Below, in pieces: positions 41,890-49,904 of a stretch of DNA of 64,000 nucleotides. Below the pieces are notes generated by a model. That model was not told the origin of the DNA, did not search any database, and was given only the letters and a program-made list of their open reading frames with translations. Made by a program: the position numbers and the translations under genes. Source of the DNA: Bog-159 sp963843255 (GTDB lineage: Bacteria; Acidobacteriota; Terriglobia; Bryobacterales; Bryobacteraceae). Location of the stretch: NCBI GenBank assembly GCA_963843255.1, contig CAWJJQ010000009.1, positions 930,001-994,000 on the forward strand, read 5' to 3'. Each line of letters begins with the position of its first letter. Position 1 is the first letter of the stretch.

Positions 41890-42795
41890 ATGGCGATACC
41901 TGATTTCCAAAGTCTCATGCTTCCGGTATTGCGCGTGGCCGCCGATGGAGCGGAGCACTCTATCGCGGAAGCGCGAGAACGAGTCGGACTCGAACTAAAC
42001 CTGTCGACTGAGGATCTGGCGGAGAAGCTTAAGAATGGAACAAGTGTGTTTGGTAATCGGGTCGCAATGGCCGTCATGTTCCTGAAGAAGGCGAAACTCC
42101 TGGCTTCGTCGGGGCCGCATGCGCACTCAATCACGGCACGTGGAAGGACTCTGCTTGGAGAGAACCTGCCGGAAATCACTCTGAAGACTCTTAAGGTCTG
42201 GCTGCAACGAATAGGAGCGGGTCCGGAGAGCAATCTGCCGCAGGATCAGCACCAGGAATTGACGATGACGCCGGAGGAGCAGTTCGAAGACTGCTTTCTC
42301 GTTCTTCGCGACACCTTAGCCGCTGAGGTCTTGGGAGTCTTAACGAAAGTGTCCCCGCAAACATTCGAACAAATCGTTGTCGATCTGCTAATCGCTATGG
42401 GATACGGCGGCACACTGGAGGACGCGGGTGAGGTGGTCGGCAAGTCCGGCGACGGCGGAATCGACGGCACGATCAAACAAGACAAGCTCGGGTTGGAAAC
42501 GGTCTATGTGCAAGCCAAGCGCTGGCAGGGCAATGTTGGTAGTCCCGAGGTAATGAGGTTTTGTGGCAGCCTGACCGCACATCACGCCAATAAAGGCGTT
42601 ATGATAACGACCTCCCACTTCTCGAAAGATGCCCACGAATATGTGATCCGGATCCCTCAGAAGATCGTCCTGATCGGTGGCAGACAACTTGCCGAACTGA
42701 TGATCGACCATGACGTCGGCGTCGCGAGAAAAACAAAGAAGGACTACACGCTGAAGAGGCTGGATAAAGACTACTTCGAAAGCGTCGATTCTTGA
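41890..42795 (+). CDS. mrr: Mrr-type restriction endonuclease
   Basis: A 301-aa modification-dependent (type IV) endonuclease. It has an N-terminal Mrr_N winged-helix domain (FQSLMLPVLRVAADGAEHSI, GNRVAMAVMFLKKAKLL, HSITARGRTLL) and a C-terminal Mrr_cat PD-(D/E)xK domain with GKSGDGGIDGTIKQDKLG, then VYVQAKRW (the Q-x-K variant active site) and GVMITTSHFSKDAHEY. No methylase or other restriction subunit lies nearby. Its end overlaps the convergent obg gene by 25 bp. Base composition looks less GC-biased than in the flanking housekeeping genes, which suits transfer. Confidence 0.92.
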   Translation: MAIPDFQSLMLPVLRVAADGAEHSIAEARERVGLELNLSTEDLAEKLKNGTSVFGNRVAMAVMFLKKAKLLASSGPHAHSITARGRTLLGENLPEITLKTLKVWLQRIGAGPESNLPQDQHQELTMTPEEQFEDCFLVLRDTLAAEVLGVLTKVSPQTFEQIVVDLLIAMGYGGTLEDAGEVVGKSGDGGIDGTIKQDKLGLETVYVQAKRWQGNVGSPEVMRFCGSLTAHHANKGVMITTSHFSKDAHEYVIRIPQKIVLIGGRQLAELMIDHDVGVARKTKKDYTLKRLDKDYFESVDS

Positions 42796-43793
42796 CTTGA
42801 ACCGAGCACCCGCGCCGCCATGGCATGCCGCAGTTCATCCAACCCTTGCCCCGTAACGCTGGATATTTCGAAAAACGGCAGCCCGCGCTCGGCAGCGATC
42901 CCTCGCAGCGCCTCCACCCGCGCGGGGTCCTGTGCAGCGTCCATCTTGGTAGCCACCACGATCATCGGCTTGGCGGCTAAATCCTCGCTGAAGCTGGCCA
43001 GTTCCGCCATTACGGTTTCGAAATCGTGCACCGGGTCGCGGCCGCTCGCTTCCGAGACATCCACCAGGTGCACCAGCAGGCGGGTCCGCTCGATGTGCCG
43101 CAGGAACTGCGTGCCCAGCCCGTGGCCCAGGTGCGCGCCTTCGATCAGGCCGGGAATATCGGCCACCACGAAGCTGCGATAGTCGTCCATCAAGACCACG
43201 CCCAGTTGCGGCTCCAGCGTGGTGAAGGGATAGTCGGCGATCTTGGGACGCGCGGCGGAGATGCGCGAGATCAGCGTGGACTTGCCTGCATTGGGAAATC
43301 CGACCAGGCCGACATCGGCCAATAGCTTGAGTTCGAGGCGCAGGCGGCGTTCTTCGCCCGGCTTGCCGGGTTCGTGTTCGGTAGGCGCCTGGTGGGTTGA
43401 CGTCGCGAACCGCGCGTTGCCCTTGCCCCCGCGTCCGCCCTTGGCCACCATGAACCGGTCGCCGGGCGTGGCGAAATCGTGCAGCCGCTCGCCGGTGGCT
43501 TCGTCGTAGACCACCGTGCCGACCGGCACTTTCAGCTCGATCGAATAGCCTTCGGCGCCGGTCTTGTTGCTGCCTTCGCCGTGCCGCCCGCGCTGCGCTT
43601 TGTGTTCGGGATTAAAACGGAACTGGATGAGCGTGTTCTGGTGTTCGGTGGCGACCATGTAAACGTCGCCGCCCCGGCCGCCATCGCCGCCGCTGGGTCC
43701 ACCGCGCGGAACGAACTTCTCGCGGCGAAAGGCCAGACAACCGTTGCCGCCATCGCCGGCTTTCACCAGAATGCGAGCTTCGTCGATGAACAG
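42771..43793 (-). CDS. obg: GTPase Obg (apparent CTG start)
   Basis: Essential ribosome-associated GTPase. The glycine-rich Obg fold is present (VKAGDGGNGCLAFRREKFVP, GGDGGRGGDVYMVA), as is the G domain (GFPNAGKSTLISRISAARPK, DIPGLIEGAHLGHGLGTQFL, VATKMDA). The conserved first strand FIDEARILVKAGDG is encoded upstream of the first standard in-frame start (GTG 43766). It begins at CTG 43793, placed directly after the rpmA stop codon (TAA at 43796-43794), so no further extension is possible. AAGGAA in the end of rpmA can act as ribosome site about 10 nt away. I place the start at this CTG by inference; a conventional annotation would lose nine conserved residues. 340 aa. Confidence 0.93.
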   Translation of the reverse strand: MFIDEARILVKAGDGGNGCLAFRREKFVPRGGPSGGDGGRGGDVYMVATEHQNTLIQFRFNPEHKAQRGRHGEGSNKTGAEGYSIELKVPVGTVVYDEATGERLHDFATPGDRFMVAKGGRGGKGNARFATSTHQAPTEHEPGKPGEERRLRLELKLLADVGLVGFPNAGKSTLISRISAARPKIADYPFTTLEPQLGVVLMDDYRSFVVADIPGLIEGAHLGHGLGTQFLRHIERTRLLVHLVDVSEASGRDPVHDFETVMAELASFSEDLAAKPMIVVATKMDAAQDPARVEALRGIAAERGLPFFEISSVTGQGLDELRHAMAARVLGSSQESTLSK

Positions 43794-44051
43794 TTACGCG
43801 ACTTCCTTGACGCTGACGAATTTGCCCTGGCGGCCGCGGTCGCGGTACTCGACCACGCCGGTCACCTTGGCAAACAGAGTGTCGTCCTTGGCCCAGCCCA
43901 CGTTCTCGCCGGCCTTGATGGGGGTGCCGCGCTGGCGGACAATGATCGATCCGCCCGGCACCAACTGCCCGCCGAACACTTTTACGCCCAGCCGCTGCGC
44001 ATTGGAATCGCGCCCGTTCTTGGAACTGCCTAAACCTTTTTTATGCGCCAT
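43794..44051 (-). CDS. rpmA: Ribosomal protein bL27
   Basis: 85 aa, 50S subunit protein whose N-terminus reaches the peptidyl-transferase centre. The signature AHKKGLGSSKNGRDSNAQRL then GVKVFGGQLVPGGSIIVRQRG is complete. It lies 7 nt after rplU, and its stop abuts the obg start with no gap. Confidence 0.97.
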   Translation of the reverse strand: MAHKKGLGSSKNGRDSNAQRLGVKVFGGQLVPGGSIIVRQRGTPIKAGENVGWAKDDTLFAKVTGVVEYRDRGRQGKFVSVKEVA

Positions 44052-44058
44052 ACTTCAC

Positions 44059-44367
44059 CTAAACGAGAATGTCGCCTACCTTCACTTCCGTGAAGCTCTG
44101 GCGATGCCCAATCGTGCGCTTGTACTGCTTCTTGCGCTTGAACTTGAAAACCAGCACCTTCTTCGCGCGGCCGTTGGCCACGATGGTGCCCTTTACCGAA
44201 GATTGCCCCAGGTCCGCACCGGCGACCAGGTCGCCCTCTTCCTTGAACACCGCGCGCAGCGGCAGTTCGATTTCGGAGCCGACTTCGCCTTCCAACTTCT
44301 CCACGCGGACCACATCGCCAGGTGCCACCCTGTATTGTTTTCCGCCGGTTTCAATGATTGCGTGCAT
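44059..44367 (-). CDS. rplU: Ribosomal protein bL21
   Basis: 102 aa, 50S subunit protein. The family blocks are MHAIIETGGKQYRVAPGDVV, VRVEKLEGEVGSEIELP and VFKFKRKKQYKRTIGHRQSF. It is the first gene of rplU-rpmA-obg, with AGAGG upstream of ATG 44367. The 115-bp gap to the ADOP gene must hold its promoter, but no clear box was identified. Confidence 0.96.
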   Translation of the reverse strand: MHAIIETGGKQYRVAPGDVVRVEKLEGEVGSEIELPLRAVFKEEGDLVAGADLGQSSVKGTIVANGRAKKVLVFKFKRKKQYKRTIGHRQSFTEVKVGDILV

Positions 44368-44482
44368 GGATTTAAACCTCTGATTTCGCGCCTGGACACA
44401 CTGAGTGGGCCGGAGCTTTTGGACTAAGTTCCTAGTTTACAACAAAAGCCCGGCGTCCGCCAAGTCGTCTGACGGCGGCGCC

Positions 44483-46864
44483 TCACTCGCAATGGATCGT
44501 CTCGGCCGGATCCACCAGCATGGCGCGGCGGGCAGGAAGCCAGCAGGCCCCCACGGCTACCGCCAGGACCAGCGCGCACGCCGCCAGATAGCTTGCCGCA
44601 TCCGCCGGTCCGACGCCGTAAAGCAGACCGGCCAGAAGCCGGACCAGGGCCAGTGTGCCCGCGCCGCCGGCGGCGATCCCGAGCGTTACCGGCGCGAGCG
44701 CCTGCCGCAACACCAACCGGGCTACGTCGCTGGGCCGCGCGCCGAGCGCCATCCGGATCCCGATCTCACTCCGCCGCTGGTTCACCGCGTAGGATACCGT
44801 GCCGTAGATCCCGAAAGAGGCGAGCAACATGGCGACCGCTGCGAAACTCGCGAGCAGCAGCGTTTGAAACCGCCTTTGCGCGGTGGACGCGGCCACGATC
44901 TCCCGCATGTGGCGAATAGACGTTACCGGGACACTTGGATCCACCTGGCGCACCGCCTGGCGGATGGCCCGCACCAGCGAATCCGTGGGTAGCGCGGCGC
45001 GCACCACGAACGAAAGATTCGCGCCCTCCTGGCGTGCCAGCGGCAGGTAGACCATGAGCGGCGTAGCGGTTCGCGGCTCTTCCTGCCGGATGTCGCCCAC
45101 CACTCCGGCTACGCGCAACATGCGCGGATTGGGAGATTCGTCCAAAGTGAACTCCTGGCCGATGGGGTCGCGGTCCGGCCACAAGGTCCGGGCGGCGGCC
45201 TGGTTGACGACGGCGGTCCAGGCATCGGCCGCGCCATCCGAATAGATCTGTCCGGCGCGCAGTGGGATGCCCATCGCCTGGAAGTATCCGGGTGTCGCCG
45301 TGCGGATCTGCGCCATGGGGAGGTTGCGGATACGCTCCGGGGTGAGCGGCTGGTGCGGCAGAAACATCGGGCTGATGTGGCCTTCGCCGGAGAGCGGAAG
45401 CCAGCTTACGGCTCCGGCCGCGGTTACGCCGGGAATGGCCCGCAGATTCTCGTCGAGAGCCTGATAGGCGGCCACGCGGTGCGCCGGCAAATCGTATGGA
45501 CCGCCTTCCAGCGGGACGGTTGCCGTGAGTACATGCTCGGTCCGGAAGCCCCAATCGACGCTCAGGATTTTCTCGAAGCTGCGCAGCAACAGGCCCGCGC
45601 CGATCAGCAGCATGGTACACAGCGCGACCTGCGCGGCGATCAGCCAGCGGCGAACCCGGTCGGTGCCGCGGCTATCGGTGGCGCCGCGCGACGACTGGCG
45701 CAGCGCCTCCTGTGGATCGGTCTTTGAGAAGCGCCAGGCCGGCAAGCCCGCGAACAGGAGCGCGGAGAGAAACGTGAGCCCGATACAAAATGCGAGCGCC
45801 CGGCCATCGATCGAGATCCCGGCCCGGCGCGGGAGTTCCTGCGGCAACTGGGTCAGGATGCCGTTCAACAGCCAGCCCGCAAAAAGCACGCCGGCGGCGC
45901 CTCCGGCGGCGGCCAGCCCCATGCTTTCCATGAAAAGTAGTTTGAAGATGTGGCTGCGCCCGGCGCCCAGCGCGGCGCGGACGGCGATCTCCTTGCGGCG
46001 GGCGAGCGCACGGCTTAACAGCAGGTTGGCCAGGTTGGCGCAAGCGATCAGGAGAACCAGGCCGATGGCCGCCATCAGGATGGCAAGCCCCTGCCGCACC
46101 CGTCCGGTCATATTGCTGCGCAACGGCGACACGATAGCTTCGCGCTCCAGGCCGTTGTTCAGCGAGGCGAGTCGCGCGTCCAACTCGGAACGGGCCTGCT
46201 CCAGCGTGCGCCCCGGCTTCAGGCGGGCCACGCCCCAGTAGGCATGGGCCATCCGTTGATCGGGGCCAATGTCCGCCGGCAGCAGGATATCGAAATGCGA
46301 CGCGTATTCGATAAGATCGATGGGCAGCTCAAATCCGGGCGGCATCACCCCGATCACCTGGTAGGGCGCGCCGTCGAGCAGGATTTTGCGGCCCACGACG
46401 GCGGGATCCGCGGCAAAGCGCCTGCGCCAGAAGCTGTTGGCCAGGATGACGACGGCTGGTCCCTGGTAGATGTCTTCGCTCCTGGCGAAAGGCCGCCCCA
46501 GCATCGGCCGCACGCCCAGCGTGGAAAAGAGCGATGCCGAAACGCGGGCCGCCAGCAGATGTTCCGGCTCGCCCGTGCCCGTCAGGTTCTCGGTATCGGG
46601 CCGCACCACCGCCAGGCTTTCCAGCGCCGCGGTGTGATCCCGCCAGAGATCGTAGACGAAAGGCGGCAGCGGCATCACGCCCAGGTTCTTGAGCGTGGTG
46701 ATCTGCAGATGGAGGCTGATAAGCCGGTCCGGCTCGGTGTAGTCGAGCGGCTTCAGCAGGACGCCATCCACCACCGAGAACATGGCCGTGTTGGCGCCGA
46801 TCCCCAGGGCCAGCGTGATGATCACGGCGGCGGTGAATCCGGGGCTTCGTAGTAAAAAACGCAA
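44483..46864 (-). CDS. ADOP-type ABC transporter permease (MacB/FtsX-like)
   Basis: A 793-aa inner-membrane protein with two FtsX-like permease halves, each preceded by a MacB-type periplasmic domain. Blocks are LRSPGFTAAVIITLALGIGA, LLIACANLANLLLSRALARR, LRQSSRGATDSRGTDRVRRW, IGIRMALGARPSDVARLVLR and a final LPARRAMLVDPAETIHCE. Such acidobacterial duplicated orphan permeases lack a dedicated ATPase, and none is adjacent here. The start lies 3 nt after purS, and the usual N-terminal lead before LRSPGF is shorter than in the related gene at 61543. The function is unknown; export of peptides or drugs is inferred from the family. Confidence 0.88.
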   Translation of the reverse strand: MRFLLRSPGFTAAVIITLALGIGANTAMFSVVDGVLLKPLDYTEPDRLISLHLQITTLKNLGVMPLPPFVYDLWRDHTAALESLAVVRPDTENLTGTGEPEHLLAARVSASLFSTLGVRPMLGRPFARSEDIYQGPAVVILANSFWRRRFAADPAVVGRKILLDGAPYQVIGVMPPGFELPIDLIEYASHFDILLPADIGPDQRMAHAYWGVARLKPGRTLEQARSELDARLASLNNGLEREAIVSPLRSNMTGRVRQGLAILMAAIGLVLLIACANLANLLLSRALARRKEIAVRAALGAGRSHIFKLLFMESMGLAAAGGAAGVLFAGWLLNGILTQLPQELPRRAGISIDGRALAFCIGLTFLSALLFAGLPAWRFSKTDPQEALRQSSRGATDSRGTDRVRRWLIAAQVALCTMLLIGAGLLLRSFEKILSVDWGFRTEHVLTATVPLEGGPYDLPAHRVAAYQALDENLRAIPGVTAAGAVSWLPLSGEGHISPMFLPHQPLTPERIRNLPMAQIRTATPGYFQAMGIPLRAGQIYSDGAADAWTAVVNQAAARTLWPDRDPIGQEFTLDESPNPRMLRVAGVVGDIRQEEPRTATPLMVYLPLARQEGANLSFVVRAALPTDSLVRAIRQAVRQVDPSVPVTSIRHMREIVAASTAQRRFQTLLLASFAAVAMLLASFGIYGTVSYAVNQRRSEIGIRMALGARPSDVARLVLRQALAPVTLGIAAGGAGTLALVRLLAGLLYGVGPADAASYLAACALVLAVAVGACWLPARRAMLVDPAETIHCE

Positions 46865-46867
46865 TGC

Positions 46868-47113
46868 CTACCCCAGCAGTTCCACCCGGTACTCCTCGAT
46901 CACCGGGTTGGCCAGCACCTCGTGCGCGATGGTCTCCATCTCCTTCTGCGCCTGCTCCCGGGTAGTTCCTTCCGCGATGGTGATGTCGAAGAACTTTCCC
47001 TGGCGCACGCCGGCGATGGCGGCATGACCCAAGCCCGCCAGCGCGGCCTGAATCGCTTGTCCCTGCGGATCGAGCACCGTGGTCTTTAGGGAGACGTATA
47101 CGCGAGCTTTCAT
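46868..47113 (-). CDS. purS: Phosphoribosylformylglycinamidine synthase subunit PurS
   Basis: An 81-aa subunit that joins PurL and PurQ in the fourth step of purine synthesis. The blocks KARVYVSLKTTVLDPQGQAI, GVRQGKFFDITI and LANPVIEEYRVEL are characteristic. ATG 47113 is the conserved start. The usual partner purQ is not adjacent. Instead purS sits 10 nt downstream of an enolase-superfamily gene and 3 nt upstream of an ADOP permease. Confidence 0.93.
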   Translation of the reverse strand: MKARVYVSLKTTVLDPQGQAIQAALAGLGHAAIAGVRQGKFFDITIAEGTTREQAQKEMETIAHEVLANPVIEEYRVELLG

Positions 47114-47123
47114 GGAAATACGA

Positions 47124-48239
47124 TTATACGCGGAAGCGCGCGACGGCGTCCCAATCCACGTCGATACCCAGCCCCGGCTCCTGCGGGATGGCCAGGTAAC
47201 CATCCTTCGCGCGCAGCTTTTGCCGCGTGACGGACTCGCGCAGATTCGTCTCTTCCTCGGCCACGAATTCGCAGATCAGCGCGTTGGGGATGGAGTTCAG
47301 CCAGTGCAGCGCGGCCGTAACGTTAATATATGTCGTGAAGCCGTGATTGGCGATGGGCAGGCCGCGATCCCACGCGAGCGCCGCGATCTTCATGGCTTCG
47401 GTGAAGCCGCCGCAGCGGGTCAGGTCCACCTGCACCACGTCGATGCGGCCGCGGTCCATCAGCTCGATGAATGACAGCCGGCTGCTCTCTTCCTCGCCCG
47501 CCGCAATGCGCACGTCGGTGGCTTCCGCCAGCTTGCGGTAGCCATCGTAATCGTCGGGCCGCAGCGGTTCTTCCAGCCAGTAGATGTGGTGTTCGGAAAA
47601 TGCGCGCGCCCGCTGCTGGGCCGTTTTCGAATCCCACACCAGACCTGCGTCGATGAGCAGATCGGCATCGTCGCCCAACCCCGCGCGGGCTTCGCGCACC
47701 AGGGCGATGTCGGTCTTTTCGTCCTGCCCCATGGGGTCCCAACCGAACTTCACCGCCGTGAATCCCTGATCGCGATAACGCCGCGCCAGCTCGCCGGTCT
47801 TCTCGGGCGTAGCGCCGAACAACGAGCTGGCATAACAGCGCATGCGCTGGTGAAAGCCGCCGCCCAACAGCTTCCAGACCGGCAGGCCCAGCGCCTTGCC
47901 CTTGATATCCCACAGCGCCAGGTCGATGCCGCTGATGGCGTGCAGGCCTACGCCGCGCCGTCCGCCGTAGATGTTGGCGCGGTACATTTTGTGCCACAAC
48001 CGTTCGGTTTCGAAGGGGTCTTCGCCAATCAGCACCTGCGCCAGGCCGGTCGCGGTGGTGTGCGAGAAAGGGCCTTCGATCACGCCTTTGGCGGCCATGG
48101 GGTTAGAATCCACTTCGCCGATGCCGGTAATGCCGGCGTCGGTCTCCACGCGCACGATCAACGCGTCCTGGCCGCTGTCGCACAGGAACCGCACCTCCGG
48201 CTGGCGGAGATAGATAGCCTCCACACTAGTGATCTTCAT
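47124..48239 (-). CDS. Enolase-superfamily enzyme (mandelate racemase / muconate lactonizing family)
   Basis: 371 aa. It has an N-terminal capping domain (KITSVEAIYLRQPEVRFL, TDAGITGIGEVDS) and a TIM barrel with an active-site Lys region (FTAVKFGWDPMG), metal ligands in LLIDAGLVWDSKTA, YWLEEPLRPDDYDGYRKLA and RIAAGEEESS, and a general acid/base region near PIANHGFTTYINVTAALHWL. The pattern fits acid-sugar dehydratases or related members, but the exact substrate cannot be set. ATG 48239 overlaps the oxidase gene by 4 bp. Confidence 0.85.
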   Translation of the reverse strand: MKITSVEAIYLRQPEVRFLCDSGQDALIVRVETDAGITGIGEVDSNPMAAKGVIEGPFSHTTATGLAQVLIGEDPFETERLWHKMYRANIYGGRRGVGLHAISGIDLALWDIKGKALGLPVWKLLGGGFHQRMRCYASSLFGATPEKTGELARRYRDQGFTAVKFGWDPMGQDEKTDIALVREARAGLGDDADLLIDAGLVWDSKTAQQRARAFSEHHIYWLEEPLRPDDYDGYRKLAEATDVRIAAGEEESSRLSFIELMDRGRIDVVQVDLTRCGGFTEAMKIAALAWDRGLPIANHGFTTYINVTAALHWLNSIPNALICEFVAEEETNLRESVTRQKLRAKDGYLAIPQEPGLGIDVDWDAVARFRV

Positions 48240-49390
48240 CGGTGTGCCGATCTTATCATGGCGCTATTCGCTCGTATGGCGTCGAAGACCGCCGCGTTTT
48301 CGCGCAGGATCCGATCCGTGGTGGCGGGGTCCGGTTCCGTATTCCAATCGCCCCGCTCGTGTGTGCCACCCAACAGCACGCCATCGTGACGCGGGAACAT
48401 GTAGACGTCGCCCGGACCCACCGTCATGTAATCGACTTCCGGCTGAGGCAACAGGAACACCAACTGGCCGCGCACCGGAATCAACTCGTTGTCGTGGAAA
48501 AGCTCCCTCGAGCCCAGTCCAGTGCAATTGAAGAGCAACGGCTCCGATAGCTGAGCCAGGTCGCGCGCCCCGTGAAATTCGCGCACTACCAAATCGCCAT
48601 GCGCGATCAGGAAATCCCGCATCAATTGGGCCAGGTAGATGGCCGGCTCGATCAGCATCGAATCGAAACGGTAAACGTACGGTACATCGAAACAGTGTTC
48701 GGACCGCGTCAGTTGCCGGGCTTCGGGAAACAGGGGCTGGATCTCACTTTGTGCCGACTCGGGCGGCGCGGGCTGGTGGGGTCCATCGCGCGAGAGATTG
48801 TAAACCGGCATCCAGCGCACGCCGTACGTGTCACCAGCGAGCGACTGATAGCGGCGGAACGCGAACCGGCCCGCTTCGCCGAACTGCCGCCGGAATTCGG
48901 GCGTTACCTTTTCGTGATCGTAGACCGTGACGGGCGACCACAAACCGCCTGCGATGTTGGAGGTAGTATCCGGAGGCATCGCCTTGGTGTAGATGGTTAC
49001 CTGGTAGCCGCGCTGCTGGAGCAGGCGCGCTGTCGAGAGTCCGACTACACCGCACCCGATCACGCCAGCCTGGCGCGCCTCGATCGCGGCTGCTTCCGTC
49101 ACCGCCAATTGCGCCGTGCCCCACGATAGGGTGATGCCTGCGCCGCCGTGGCCGTAGTTGTGGATGACCGTCTTCTGGTCGAGCTTTTCGCCGCGGACGA
49201 CGAACCCGGAAGGCCGGAAGGGCCGCAGACCTACAATCGTGCGGATGACCCGGTCGGGCGCTACCCGCACCTTGGCTTGGGCAATGGCCTGCGAAACGGA
49301 AGGAACCGGCGCGACCGAAATTCGCCGCGCCGCGCAACCTGCCAGGAATAACGGCGCGGAGGCCAGCAGGTCGCGCCGCGAAAGGGGCAT
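48236..49390 (-). CDS. Circularly permuted D-amino-acid-oxidase-like FAD oxidoreductase
   Basis: A 384-aa exported flavoprotein. The N-terminus PLSRRDLLASAPLFLAGCA has a twin-arginine-like motif and a lipobox (LAGC). Residues 53-97 hold VGLRPFRPSGFVVRGE and VIHNYGHGGAGITLSWGTA, blocks that close the C-terminus of ordinary D-amino-acid oxidases, where the first Arg binds the substrate carboxylate. Only after them comes the Rossmann dinucleotide motif GVIGCGVVGLSTARLLQQRG (GCGVVG, residues 112-117), then SNIAGGLWSPVTVYD, FNCTGLGSRELF, PVRGQLVFLLP and LLGGTHERGDWNTE. The order is thus permuted relative to DAAO, with no second copy of the C-terminal blocks. Substrate oxidation of D-amino acids is inferred. 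Confidence 0.85.
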   Translation of the reverse strand: MPLSRRDLLASAPLFLAGCAARRISVAPVPSVSQAIAQAKVRVAPDRVIRTIVGLRPFRPSGFVVRGEKLDQKTVIHNYGHGGAGITLSWGTAQLAVTEAAAIEARQAGVIGCGVVGLSTARLLQQRGYQVTIYTKAMPPDTTSNIAGGLWSPVTVYDHEKVTPEFRRQFGEAGRFAFRRYQSLAGDTYGVRWMPVYNLSRDGPHQPAPPESAQSEIQPLFPEARQLTRSEHCFDVPYVYRFDSMLIEPAIYLAQLMRDFLIAHGDLVVREFHGARDLAQLSEPLLFNCTGLGSRELFHDNELIPVRGQLVFLLPQPEVDYMTVGPGDVYMFPRHDGVLLGGTHERGDWNTEPDPATTDRILRENAAVFDAIRANSAMIRSAHR

Positions 49391-49526
49391 TCCGCCATGT
49401 TATCGCTTTGCGGTCGCGGGAACGGCGAATCGCCGCGACCAGTTCGCGTGCGCTTGCTAACCAAACGCTAACGAAAGGCAGAATCAGCCGGGGCGGTATT
49501 ATGCATTAAAATAGGAGCGAAGCAGT

Positions 49527-49904
49527 ATGGATACCGAAGCCGGCATACCAGGGCCGAAGCTCTTCGCACCTCATCCTAATTTGGATGATGCCGTGAACCA
49601 TAATTTCATCGCTTCGGAAGTGGAAGGGGGCGTCTTTCTCGACCAACTCCCGGAGGGCACGGTGCTGCGCGTCGAGACCCAAAACCGCCAGTACACGCTG
49701 GTGCATCGCGGCAACGGGCAGGCGCTGATTTCCGGCCATCCGAAATTCTGCCCCGAGCCGGTGCTGGTGCATATCGAAGGCTCCAACTGGGGCGGCTCCA
49801 TGCTGAAGGCCTCGTTTATCGGGCGGGGGATGCACCTGGAATTTCGCCATCCGGAGCATCGCACCATCATGACCTCGTGCATTCTGGACGTGCGCGCGGC
49901 CTAG
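49527..49904 (+). CDS. Conserved hypothetical protein
   Basis: 125 aa, soluble, beta-rich (GTVLRVETQNRQYTLVHRGN, LVHIEGSNWGGSMLKASFIG, MHLEFRHPEHRTIMTSCILD). No family name can be given; it looks like a small PilZ-sized barrel. A GGAG ribosome site precedes ATG 49527. It ends 4 bp inside the convergent queG gene. Confidence 0.65.
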   Translation: MDTEAGIPGPKLFAPHPNLDDAVNHNFIASEVEGGVFLDQLPEGTVLRVETQNRQYTLVHRGNGQALISGHPKFCPEPVLVHIEGSNWGGSMLKASFIGRGMHLEFRHPEHRTIMTSCILDVRAA

